Positions 56,514 to 64,000 of a DNA stretch of 64,000 bases are shown here, one piece after another. The notes below the pieces were generated by a model. It ran no database searches, had not been told where the DNA came from, and saw nothing but the letters and a program-made list of their open reading frames with translations. Source of the DNA: Lysobacter defluvii IMMIB APB-9 = DSM 18482 (lineage in GTDB: Bacteria > Pseudomonadota > Gammaproteobacteria > Xanthomonadales > Xanthomonadaceae); the NCBI RefSeq assembly GCF_000423325.1, contig NZ_AUHT01000008.1, forward strand, positions 186,001 through 250,000, given 5' to 3'. The translations under genes were made by a program, and so were the position numbers. Within the stretch, counting starts at the first letter, position 1; each line of letters opens with the position of its first letter.

Positions 56514-57852
56514 CCCGAACCTGGCGCCCGTCGCCCCCGCGCACGACCAGGCGCCTGGCGAGGGCTGGCGCTGGGCCCCGGCGTGGATCCTTGCCCACGT
56601 CGCGCTGTGGCCGGCGCCCGGCTACGCCGAGGGCGTGCTGGTGCTGGGCGCGCTGCTGGCGATCTACAAGCTGGTGGCCTCCCGCTTCCGCGGCGGCATC
56701 TCCCTGCTGAGCCACCAGGCCTGGGCGCTGACCAGCGTGCTGTTCTTCGCCTACTGGTTGCCCGAGCTGGTGTCCGCGTTCGACTCCGTCGACCCGGGGC
56801 GCGCGCTGCGCGAGGCCGCGGTCGACCTGCGTTACCTGCCGTTCCTGTGGCTGGTGGCCTCGGCGGTGGCGAACCGGCCGGGGCGGCGGACCACCTTCGG
56901 CGGGCTGGCGATCATCGTGGCGGTGTGGACCGTCGACGCGCTGCTGCAGGCGGTCACCGGGACCAGCCCGGTGTTCTTCGGCATCGACGCGATCAAGCAG
57001 GTCATCAGCGGCCGGCCGATGTGCAGCGCCGAGGACGTCGCCGCCGTCGACCGGCTGAGCGGGATCCTGGGCCCGTGCAACCTAAAGCTGGGCATCGTGT
57101 TGGCCAGCCTGTCGCCGTTCGCCCTGTTCTGGACCGGGCGCCGGCTGGGCACGCTGGGCTGGGTGGCGGCCGCAGCGGCGATCGGGATCGTGGTGCTGCT
57201 GGCCGGCTCGCGTGCGTCCTGGGTCACCTATGCGCTGGTGTTGGCGATCTCCGGCTGGCGGCTGCTCGGCTGGCGCCGACTGCTGGTGGTGTTCGGGGTC
57301 GGCGCGGTCCTGCTGGGCGCACTGACCGTGGGGTCGCCGGACGTGCGCGAGCGCGTGGTGCGGACCACGCAGCTGGTGCAGGGCGACGAGGGCGTCGACC
57401 AGGCGCTCTCCGGCCGCAGCCGGATCTGGGGCGCGGCGCTGTGCATGGCGCGCGAGCATCCGTTCAACGGCGTGGGCGCGCGGGGGTTCCGGGAGGCGTT
57501 CCCGGCCTGCGACCCGGACCCCGACGTGGCCCCGGCCTGGGGCGAGGGCCCGGCCTACCACGCCCACCAGATCGTGCTGGAGGTCGTCAGCGAAACCGGC
57601 TTCTTCGGCCTGCTGCTGTGGCTGGCCGGCGCGGCACTGGCGTGGCGCGCCTGGCGCTTCGCCGATGCCGCCGCGCGCGAGCGTGCCCGGCCGGCGATGT
57701 GGGCGCTGGTGGTGACGGTGTTCCCGTTCAACACCCACCTGGCGTTCTACTCGACCTTCTGGGGCGGGTTCACCCTGCTGCTGGCCGCGCTGTACGCCGG
57801 CAGCCTGCTCTCGCGCGAAGGCACCTTGCCCGCGGTCGAAGCTCAGCGGTAG
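56494..57852 (+). CDS. O-antigen ligase/polymerase-like membrane protein
   Basis: 452 residues from the ATG at 56494. Ten or more membrane segments and the Wzy_C-type loop with SGRSRIWGAALCMAREHPFNGVGARGFREAF and AHQIVLEVVSETGFFG are visible. The periplasmic loop holds the conserved Arg and His that WaaL enzymes use. It either joins O-antigen to lipid A-core or polymerises it; sequence alone does not separate WaaL from Wzy. Its end overlaps the convergent acyltransferase gene by ten bases. Confidence 0.85.
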   Translation: MPNSQTDPNLAPVAPAHDQAPGEGWRWAPAWILAHVALWPAPGYAEGVLVLGALLAIYKLVASRFRGGISLLSHQAWALTSVLFFAYWLPELVSAFDSVDPGRALREAAVDLRYLPFLWLVASAVANRPGRRTTFGGLAIIVAVWTVDALLQAVTGTSPVFFGIDAIKQVISGRPMCSAEDVAAVDRLSGILGPCNLKLGIVLASLSPFALFWTGRRLGTLGWVAAAAAIGIVVLLAGSRASWVTYALVLAISGWRLLGWRRLLVVFGVGAVLLGALTVGSPDVRERVVRTTQLVQGDEGVDQALSGRSRIWGAALCMAREHPFNGVGARGFREAFPACDPDPDVAPAWGEGPAYHAHQIVLEVVSETGFFGLLLWLAGAALAWRAWRFADAAARERARPAMWALVVTVFPFNTHLAFYSTFWGGFTLLLAALYAGSLLSREGTLPAVEAQR

Positions 57853-58775
57853 GGCGCGTCCAGCCCCTCGGGGCGCCGCTTGAAGCGGCGGTGGATCCAC
57901 AGGTACTGGCTCGGCGCCCGCCGCACCATCTCTTCGATCGCCTGGTTGACCCGGGCGGTGTCGGCGACCACGTCGCCGGAAGGGAAGTCCGCCAGCGGCT
58001 CGCCCAGGCGCAGCACGTAGTCCGCCCCCTCGCGCCGGTGGAAGAACGGCACCACCGCGCAGCCGGTCATCCGGGCGAACTGGTGGGTGGCGGTGATGGT
58101 CGCCGCCGGCACGCCGAAGAACGGCACGAACACCGTCTCCTTGCCGCGCATGTCCTGGTCGGGCGCGTACCACAGCATCCCGCCCTTCTTGAGGTGGCGC
58201 ATGGCCGGGCGCAGCTCGTGGTTGCCGAACATCGCCGTGGCGTAGCGCAGCCGCCCGCGCTTGACCGCCCATTCCATCACCGCGCCGCGGTGGCGCCGGT
58301 ACATGCCGGCCAGCGGCAGGTGGTCGCACATCAGCCGGCCGCACATCTCCAGGGTCATGAAATGGCCGGAGACCAGCAGCACGCCGCGGCCGCTGGCGCG
58401 GATCGCCTCGACCGCCTCCAGCCCCTCGATGCGGGCGGTGCGGCGCATCGGTTCGACGTTGCCCCACCACGCGCGGGCGAATTCGAACAGCCCGATGCCC
58501 AGGTCGACGAAGCTCGCGCGCAGCAGTGCCTCGCGCTCCCCGGCCGGCATGTCCGGGAAGCACAGTTCGAGGTTGGTGCGCGCCGCGCGCCGGCGGCTGC
58601 TGGCGACATGGAAGGCGAGCCGCCCGAGCAGTCCACCCAGGAACCGCTGCAGGCCCCAGGGCAGGTGGGCGGCCGCGACGGCGGCGCCGAGCGCCAGCCA
58701 GTGCGGCCAGTGTCGCGGGCCGGTCGGGGCCGGCCCCGGCGAGGTCGGGGAATCGGTCTCATCCATCGCCGCCAT
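57843..58775 (-). CDS. Lipid A biosynthesis acyltransferase (LpxL/HtrB family)
   Basis: 310 residues from the ATG at 58775 (another ATG at 58766 is nine bases inside). One N-terminal membrane helix (HWLALGAAVAAAHLPWGLQRFLG) precedes the acyltransferase with VLLVSGHFMTLEMCGRL (HX4E catalytic motif) and MLWYAPDQDMRGKETVFVPFFGVPAATITATHQFAR. The ending WIHRRFKRRPEG is typical. It adds a secondary acyl chain to the lipid A precursor. waaA is divergent, 56 bases away. Confidence 0.93.
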   Translation of the reverse strand: MAAMDETDSPTSPGPAPTGPRHWPHWLALGAAVAAAHLPWGLQRFLGGLLGRLAFHVASSRRRAARTNLELCFPDMPAGEREALLRASFVDLGIGLFEFARAWWGNVEPMRRTARIEGLEAVEAIRASGRGVLLVSGHFMTLEMCGRLMCDHLPLAGMYRRHRGAVMEWAVKRGRLRYATAMFGNHELRPAMRHLKKGGMLWYAPDQDMRGKETVFVPFFGVPAATITATHQFARMTGCAVVPFFHRREGADYVLRLGEPLADFPSGDVVADTARVNQAIEEMVRRAPSQYLWIHRRFKRRPEGLDAPYR

Positions 58776-58831
58776 TCTAGGCGGCAGCCCCGGTACGGGG
58801 ATGCATGCCCGGCTGAAGTATCCTGCCCGCC

Positions 58832-60124
58832 ATGCGGAGAGACCCCATCGAGCGCCTGCTGCGCGGCCTGTATTCGGCGGTGCTGTACCTGCTGGTGCCC
58901 GTGACCGTGTACCACCTGATCTGGCGCGGCTTCCGGCAGCAGGCCTACCTGCACCGCTGGGGCGAGCGCTATGCGCGCTACCACCGGCGCCCGGGGCCAC
59001 GGGTACTGTGGCTGCACGCGGTCTCCGTCGGGGAGGTCAACGCGGCGGTGCCGGTGGTCAACGCGCTGCGCCGCGGGCGGCCGGACCTGCGGCTGCTGGT
59101 CACCACGATCACCCCGACCGGCTCGGAGCGGGTGCGCGCGCTGTGGGGCCACGACATCGAGCACGTCTACCTGCCCTACGACCTGCCCGGCGCGGTCGGC
59201 CGCTTCCTCGACCACTACCGCCCGCATGCGGCGCTGATCATGGAGACCGAGCTGTGGCCGAACCTGCTGTTCGGCTGCCGCGACCGCGAGGTCCCGGTGT
59301 TCATCCTCAACGCCCGGCTTTCGGAGCGCTCGTTGCGCGGCTACCGGGTGCTCGCCCCGCTCGTGGGCCGGGCGCTGCGGACCGTCCGCACCGTGGCGGC
59401 GCAGTCACTGGCCGACGCGGTGCGCTTCGTGCGGCTGGGCGCGCGCAGCGAGCAGGTGGTGGAGGTCGGCAACCTCAAGTACGACGTCGCCGTGCCGGAT
59501 GGCCTGGACGCCTTCGCCGCCGAGTGCCGTGCGACCGCGGGCGACCGGCTGGCGTGGATCGCCGCGAGCACCCACGAAGAGGAAGAGGCCGCGGTTCTGG
59601 CGATCCACCGCCGCCTGCGCGAGCAGTTCCCGGACCTGCTGCTGCTGTGGGCGCCGCGCCACCCGGAGCGTTTCAGCGTCGTGGCCGGGCAGGCCCGCGC
59701 CGGTGGCTGGAAGGTGTCGACGCGCTCGCGCGCACGCTGGCCGGCGCCGACGGACGCGGTGTTCGTGGTCGATACGCTCGGGGAGCTGGTGCCGTTCTAC
59801 GCCGCGGCCGACGTCGCCTTCGTCGGTGGCAGCCTGCAGCCGGTGGGCGGGCATAACCTGCTGGAGCCGGCGGCCGCGGGCACCGCGATCGTCACCGGGC
59901 CGCACCTGCACAATTTCGCGGAAATCTCCCGGCACCTGCACAAGCACGGTGCGGTCCGCATCGGTGCCGACCAGGACGAGGTGTGTCTGGCCTTGGCCGC
60001 GCTGCTTGGGGATGAGGATGCCCGCGCCCGCATGGTCGATGCGGGGCGGGAACTGATCGAAGGCGGGCGGGGCGCCCTGGCGCAGACGCTGGTGCTGCTG
60101 CGCCCGGTGTTGCCGGAGGCCTGA
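58832..60124 (+). CDS. waaA: 3-deoxy-D-manno-octulosonic acid transferase WaaA
   Basis: 430 residues. The N-terminal anchor (YSAVLYLLVPVTVYHLIWRG) is followed by WLHAVSVGEVNAAVPVVNALR, VTTITPTGSERV, ETELWPNLLFGC and the C-terminal FVGGSLQPVGGHNLLEPAA. This is a complete GT30 enzyme that transfers Kdo to lipid IVA. It converges on tolC with 16 bases between. Confidence 0.96.
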   Translation: MRRDPIERLLRGLYSAVLYLLVPVTVYHLIWRGFRQQAYLHRWGERYARYHRRPGPRVLWLHAVSVGEVNAAVPVVNALRRGRPDLRLLVTTITPTGSERVRALWGHDIEHVYLPYDLPGAVGRFLDHYRPHAALIMETELWPNLLFGCRDREVPVFILNARLSERSLRGYRVLAPLVGRALRTVRTVAAQSLADAVRFVRLGARSEQVVEVGNLKYDVAVPDGLDAFAAECRATAGDRLAWIAASTHEEEEAAVLAIHRRLREQFPDLLLLWAPRHPERFSVVAGQARAGGWKVSTRSRARWPAPTDAVFVVDTLGELVPFYAAADVAFVGGSLQPVGGHNLLEPAAAGTAIVTGPHLHNFAEISRHLHKHGAVRIGADQDEVCLALAALLGDEDARARMVDAGRELIEGGRGALAQTLVLLRPVLPEA

Positions 60125-60140
60125 GCGCCCAGGCCAGCCG

Positions 60141-61574
60141 TCAGCGCGGCAGGGTGCCCTCGATCCGGGCCTCGGCGTCGGCGGTCAGCAGGCGGTTGAT
60201 CTCCTGCAGGTCCTCCACGTCGAGGGTGCCGGCGGCCTGCTCCAGCAGCAGGCGCTGCTGCAGGTGGTTGTAGCGGGCCTGGGCGTAGGCCTGCTGGGCC
60301 TGGAACAGGTTGCGCTGGTTGTTGAGCACGTCCAGCACGGTGCGGGTACCGACTTCCAGCCCGACCTGCGAGGCGTCGTAGGCCGCCTGCGCCGAGACCA
60401 GCGCCAGCCGGCGCGCCTCGACCTCGGCCACGCCCGCGACCAGGGTCTGGTAGGCGTTGCGGGTATTGCGCTCCAGCTGGCGGCGCTCCTGCACCACCTG
60501 GTCGCCGGCGATGTCGCGGCGGGCGACGGCCTGGCGGACCCGCGAGCGGATCGCGCCGCCCTGGAAGATCGGGACCTCCAGGTTCAGGGAGACGCTGGGG
60601 CCGCGGCTCTCGGAATTGATCGGGTTGTTCACGTCCGCCGGCAGGCCGTCGGCGCTGAAGGTCTGGTTGCCCCAGGTCGCCGAGTCCGAGTAGCCGCCGG
60701 ACAGGTACAGCGACGGCCAGTGGGCGGCGCGCGCGGTGTCGACGTTGGCCTCGGCCGACTGCAGCGCCAGCTCGGCGGCCTGCAGCGACGGGTTGTTGCC
60801 GACGGCGGTCGCGACCCACTCGTCGATGTCGCCGGTCACCGGCAGCCGGGGCTGGAAGTCCTCCGGCAGGCCCTGGAGGTTGCGCACCTCGGTGCCGGTG
60901 ATCTCCGCCAGCGCCTGGTAGGCGTCGGCGACCGCGTTGCGGACCAGGATCGTATTGGCGCGCGCCTCGTCGTACTGCGCACGGGCCTCGTGGACGTCGG
61001 TGATCGGGGCCAGGCCCACTTCCAGCCTGCGCGAGGCGAAGTCGAACTGCCGCTGCAGCGCGGTCTCGGCGGCCTCGGCGGCGGCCAGGGTCTCCAGCTG
61101 CACCAGGACGTTGAAGTAGGCGGCCGAGGTCCGGGTGATCAGGTTCTGGCTGGCGGCCTCGAGGTCGAAGTCGCTGGCCCGGCTGAGCGCCTGCTCGCTG
61201 CGCAGGTTGGTGAAGCGCGCCCGGTCATAGACCATCTGCGACAGGTCCACCCCGTAGCTGCGGGTGGTGGTCTCGCGGTCGGTGTTGCCGGTGTAGGTGA
61301 CCGGCTCGCCGGTGACCGGATCGAACTGCGTGGTGCTGGCCGGGCCCTCGCTCTCGCTGCGCGACAGCCGGGCGCTGCCCGACAGCTGCGGCAGCATCGC
61401 CGCGCGCGCCTGCACCGCGCCCTCGCGGGTGGCCAGGCGGCTGGACTCGGCGATCGACAGTTGCGGGTCGCCCAGGCGCGCCAGCTCCCAGGTGTCCATC
61501 AGGTCGGTGGCTCCCGCCTGGAGCGGCAGCAGGGCGGCAAGGGCGGTGGCGAGGGCAAGCGGGCGCAGGGTCAT
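60141..61574 (-). CDS. tolC: Outer-membrane efflux channel TolC
   Basis: 477 residues. A signal peptide (LALATALAALLPLQAGA) is followed by two repeated helical/beta-barrel halves of the OEP family (DLMDTWELARLGDPQLSIAESSRLATREGAV...; YFNVLVQLETLAAAEAAE...). The trimer forms the channel used by RND, ABC and other tripartite exporters. It follows pcm by 51 bases in the same direction, as often in gammaproteobacteria. Confidence 0.94.
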   Translation of the reverse strand: MTLRPLALATALAALLPLQAGATDLMDTWELARLGDPQLSIAESSRLATREGAVQARAAMLPQLSGSARLSRSESEGPASTTQFDPVTGEPVTYTGNTDRETTTRSYGVDLSQMVYDRARFTNLRSEQALSRASDFDLEAASQNLITRTSAAYFNVLVQLETLAAAEAAETALQRQFDFASRRLEVGLAPITDVHEARAQYDEARANTILVRNAVADAYQALAEITGTEVRNLQGLPEDFQPRLPVTGDIDEWVATAVGNNPSLQAAELALQSAEANVDTARAAHWPSLYLSGGYSDSATWGNQTFSADGLPADVNNPINSESRGPSVSLNLEVPIFQGGAIRSRVRQAVARRDIAGDQVVQERRQLERNTRNAYQTLVAGVAEVEARRLALVSAQAAYDASQVGLEVGTRTVLDVLNNQRNLFQAQQAYAQARYNHLQQRLLLEQAAGTLDVEDLQEINRLLTADAEARIEGTLPR

Positions 61575-61625
61575 CGCGGATCCTTGTGGTGACGGGCCAC
61601 GCCGACCGGGCGGCGGGCGTCCGGG

Positions 61626-62282
61626 TCAGAACTGGAAGGCAGGTACCGGCTCGGCGCCGGCGAGGTACGGGACTTCGGTTTCGAACAGCGATTCGATGTG
61701 CGGGCCGTTGGCCGTCTTGCGGACCAGGATGGCTTCCATCGCCGGGGCGTTGCCGCGGACGATGAACATGCGGCCGCCGGGCTTGAGCCACTCCAGGAAC
61801 GCCTCGGGCACCTCGGCGACGGCGCCGGTCACGCAGACCACGTCGAACTGGCGGCCCGGGTCAAACCCGAACGCGTCGGCGTGCTGGATGCGCACGTTGG
61901 TGCGTCCCTGGCGGACCAGGCGCTCGCGCGCGGCCTCGGCCAGGTCGGCGTGGCGCTCGATGCTCACCACCTCGCGGCCCAGCCGTGACAGGCAGTCGGT
62001 CATGTAACCGCTGCCGGTGCCGATCTCCAGCACGTCCTCCTCCGGGCCGACCAGCATGGACTGCAGCGCACGCGCCTGCACCACCGGCTTCATCACCACC
62101 TCGCCGTGCGCCAGGGGCAGCACCAGGTCGGCATAGGCCAGCTCGCGTCGTTCCGCGGGGACGTACTCCTCGCGAGGGACCTCGTTCAGGACCTCCAGGA
62201 CACGGGCGTCCAGCACGTTCCACGGACGGATCTGCTGTTCGACCATCACATTGCGGGCGGTGGTGAAGTCAAAGGTGCTCAT
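61626..62282 (-). CDS. pcm: Protein-L-isoaspartate O-methyltransferase-like protein (Pcm family)
   Basis: 218 residues from the ATG at 62282. The Rossmann motif VLEIGTGSGYMTDCLSRLG (about 82-100), VSIERHADLAEAARERL, and GAVAEVPEAFLEWLKPGGRMFIV fit the PCMT family. The opening FDFTTARNVMVEQQIRPWNV is that of the form encoded next to tolC, which may differ in substrate from canonical Pcm. Its protein-repair function is therefore likely but not assured. Confidence 0.85.
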   Translation of the reverse strand: MSTFDFTTARNVMVEQQIRPWNVLDARVLEVLNEVPREEYVPAERRELAYADLVLPLAHGEVVMKPVVQARALQSMLVGPEEDVLEIGTGSGYMTDCLSRLGREVVSIERHADLAEAARERLVRQGRTNVRIQHADAFGFDPGRQFDVVCVTGAVAEVPEAFLEWLKPGGRMFIVRGNAPAMEAILVRKTANGPHIESLFETEVPYLAGAEPVPAFQF

Positions 62283-62428
62283 GGGGGATCTCGGGGTTCG
62301 CGGACAACCGCCTATTCTACCGGTCCCGCGGGGCGGGGAGGCTGTCGCGACGGGGCCAAGCATCGCCGCCGGCCGCGCCCGCGTTCAGTGCCATTGGTCA
62401 CCAGGACCGGCGTCATGGGCGGCGGTGT

Positions 62429-63136
62429 TCAGCTGGCCGGCGGCGTGGTGGCCCAGGCGCGCAGGAAGGTGGCGACGGCGCCCTCCACCTGGGCTTCGGG
62501 GGCGATGGGCGACGGCTCGCAGCCGAGCACCAGGCGCACCTGCGGCGGCCCGGTGAGCAGGGCGATGAACTGGGTCGCCGCCAGGGTGATGGTGGCCGCG
62601 TCGTCCGGGTCGATCCGCAGCTCCCCGCGTTGGGCACGGCGGGCCAGCAGGGCTTCGACGTGGGACTGCAGGCGTGCGGGGCCCGCCTCCCAGTACAGCC
62701 GCGCCTCCTCCGAGCCGGCCATGCCCGGGGCGGACAGGACGCGATTGGCGGCGATCGCCTCGCGGCTGGTGCACAGCGCATGCACCGCCCGCGCGACCGC
62801 GTGCAGGCGCTCGGGCAGCGGCGTGCCGGGCGAGCGTTCGAACAGGGCGCCAGGCAGCATCCGGTCGCAGTGCGCCCGCACCGCGGCGACGAACAGTCCC
62901 TGCTTGCTGCCGAAGTGGCTGTAGACGGTGAGCTTGGACACGCCCGCCGCCGCGGCGACCGCCTCCATGCTCGTCCCCGCGTAGCCGTTCTCGACGAAGA
63001 GCGTGGTGCCGGACTCGAGGATCGCGGCGCCCTTGGCCATGTCCTTGGGCCGCCCCGGGCCGCGGATAGTGGCTTCCGGCGGGAGTGCCGTGGCGGTGAC
63101 GTCGGCAGCAGGCGGGCTGTCGGATTGGGGGTCCAT
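62429..63136 (-). CDS. TetR-family transcriptional regulator
   Basis: 235 residues from the ATG at 63136. An N-terminal extension of about 25 residues precedes the HTH domain: ILESGTTLFVENGYAGTSMEAVAAAAGVSKLTVYSHFGSKQGLF (about 40-83). The C-terminal ligand domain resembles AcrR-type repressors (TetR_C) with a long helix bundle. It is divergent from an RND adaptor gene across a 72-base gap containing an inverted repeat, so it probably represses that efflux unit. Confidence 0.9.
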   Translation of the reverse strand: MDPQSDSPPAADVTATALPPEATIRGPGRPKDMAKGAAILESGTTLFVENGYAGTSMEAVAAAAGVSKLTVYSHFGSKQGLFVAAVRAHCDRMLPGALFERSPGTPLPERLHAVARAVHALCTSREAIAANRVLSAPGMAGSEEARLYWEAGPARLQSHVEALLARRAQRGELRIDPDDAATITLAATQFIALLTGPPQVRLVLGCEPSPIAPEAQVEGAVATFLRAWATTPPAS

Positions 63137-63140
63137 GCGC

Positions 63141-63166
63141 AATACCGTACCACCGGGTTCTGTATT
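63141..63166. promoter_or_regulatory. Probable TetR operator
   Basis: Inverted repeat AATACCGTACC (63141-63151) and GGTTCTGTATT (63156-63166) with nine of eleven positions matching across the dyad and a four-base centre. It lies in the middle of the 72-base gap between the TetR gene and the adaptor gene, where binding would cover both promoters. Confidence 0.55.
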
Positions 63167-63208
63167 AGAGTGCGCCGACATCGGCACAACCGGCCCCGGA
63201 GGCCTCCA

Positions 63209-64000
63209 ATGCGCGAATCCGCCCCGTCCCGCCTGGTACGCAGCGGCGCCGCGATGGCGCTGCTGGCGCTCGCGCTGGCCGGAGGTTGCGGTGGCGCGGA
63301 GGAGCCCCAGGCGCCACGGCGCACCGTCCTGGTGGCGACGGTCGGCAGTGCGGAGGCGGCGGCGCCCTCGTTCGCCGGCGAGATCCGTGCCCGCCACGAG
63401 ACCCAGCTCGGCTTCCAGGTCGCCGGGCGTCTGGTCGAACGGCAGGTGGACGTGGGCGACCGCGTCGCCCGCGGCGACCTGCTGGCCAGGCTGGAGCCGG
63501 ATGACCTGCAGGCCCGCGAACGCGCTGCACGCGCCCGCCTTGCCGCGGCGGAGGCCGAGCTCGGGCGCGCCCGGGCCGACCAGGAGCGGTTCCGGGTACT
63601 GGCCGAGGACCAGCTGGTCAGCCGGTCCGCCCTCGACACGCAGGAGGCCGCCGCCACCGCCGCGCAGGGCCAGGTGGACGCGGCCCGCGCCGAACTTGAA
63701 CTCGCCCGCAACCAGTCCGCGCACACGCGGCTGGTTGCCCCTGCGGACGGCGTGATCGCCGCGCGCCATGCCGAAGCCGGCCAGGTGCTCGGCGCCGGGC
63801 AACCCGTCTTCACCCTGGCCGCGGACGGCGGGCGCGAGGTCGTGTTCGCCGTCGCCGAAGGACAGGTGGACGCGATCGCCCCGGGCGATCCGGTCCAGGT
63901 CGAGCCGTGGAGCGGGGAGGGCGAACGCTGGGATGCCCAGGTGCGCGAGGTCGCGCCCGCCGCCGACCCGGTGAGCCGCACCTTCGAGGTGCGCGCGACG
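63209..64000 (+). CDS. RND efflux periplasmic adaptor lipoprotein, 3'-truncated by window end
   Basis: The first 264 codons are present; no stop occurs before the window ends. ATG at 63209. A lipoprotein-type signal (ALLALALAGGC, Cys near residue 28) precedes the AcrA-like adaptor. The lipoyl half GEIRARHETQLGFQVAGRLVERQVDVGDRV, an alpha hairpin with RARLAAAEAELGRARADQERF, the second lipoyl half TRLVAPADGVIAARHAEAGQV, and the start of the beta barrel are all seen. The next gene should be an RND pump. With tolC only 1.6 kb away, the set would form a tripartite multidrug exporter under the TetR regulator. Confidence 0.9.
   Translation, partial: MRESAPSRLVRSGAAMALLALALAGGCGGAEEPQAPRRTVLVATVGSAEAAAPSFAGEIRARHETQLGFQVAGRLVERQVDVGDRVARGDLLARLEPDDLQARERAARARLAAAEAELGRARADQERFRVLAEDQLVSRSALDTQEAAATAAQGQVDAARAELELARNQSAHTRLVAPADGVIAARHAEAGQVLGAGQPVFTLAADGGREVVFAVAEGQVDAIAPGDPVQVEPWSGEGERWDAQVREVAPAADPVSRTFEVRAT

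Overview
The window looks like a chromosomal segment of a high-GC gammaproteobacterium of the Xanthomonadaceae/Lysobacteraceae type (Luteimonas, Lysobacter or Pseudoxanthomonas-like). The evidence is gene content and order: erpA-nudC-ampE, aroQ-accB-accC-prmA-fis-purH, cutA-dsbD-tlpA, groESL and pcm-tolC next to waaA, together with strongly GC-biased third codon positions. The genus is inference; no rRNA or other taxonomic marker is present.

Bases 1 to about 16,340 are an accessory island. Its base composition is visibly less GC-rich and its spacing looser than the rest. Its right end is marked by a detached tRNA 3' end (16345-16367: T-loop, T-stem half, acceptor half and CCA), followed by the terminator that would have belonged to that tRNA. 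This is the usual scar of integration into a tRNA gene, so the intact tRNA and the integrase should lie left of the window. From left to right the island holds: a small protein with family A DNA polymerase palm motifs; a HipA-like kinase overlapping a DUF3037-like partner; a serine recombinase with a concentric inverted-repeat site at its start; two small unknown genes; an HNH endonuclease with a zinc ribbon; and a tight four-gene operon read leftwards. That operon is UvrD-like helicase, DrmA helicase, DrmB (DUF1998), and a NERD nuclease domain fused to an SF1 helicase. It carries the DISARM core pair but neither DrmC nor a methyltransferase, and is flanked by two extra ATPases. It is the best candidate here for an undescribed or poorly described defence system.

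Bases 16,470 to 64,000 are core chromosome. In order: a MacAB/LolCDE-like ABC exporter with its adaptor; DUF4126; a bactofilin between two DUF6776 paralogues; erpA, nudC and ampE; a fused LplT-like MFS/PlsC acyltransferase with purD; an alanine:cation symporter and a Ca/Na antiporter; the aroQ-accBC-prmA-DUF3426-fis-purH block; the cutA-dsbD-tlpA thiol-redox operon, where DsbD carries two N-terminal alpha domains; a candidate small RNA and a heat-shock promoter ahead of groESL; a YadA-like trimeric autotransporter; a Ser/Thr kinase with its ECF-like sigma factor; a YkvI-family transporter; glnE convergently overlapping an ELM1-family gene; a reductase, YceI, pirin and zinc-finger run; and LPS genes (glycosyltransferase, O-antigen ligase-like, lipid A acyltransferase, waaA). 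Last come tolC, pcm, a TetR regulator and a divergent RND adaptor lipoprotein cut by the window end.

All calls rest on reading the sequence and on recalled family motifs. No database search was run, so family names for the less conserved genes are provisional.
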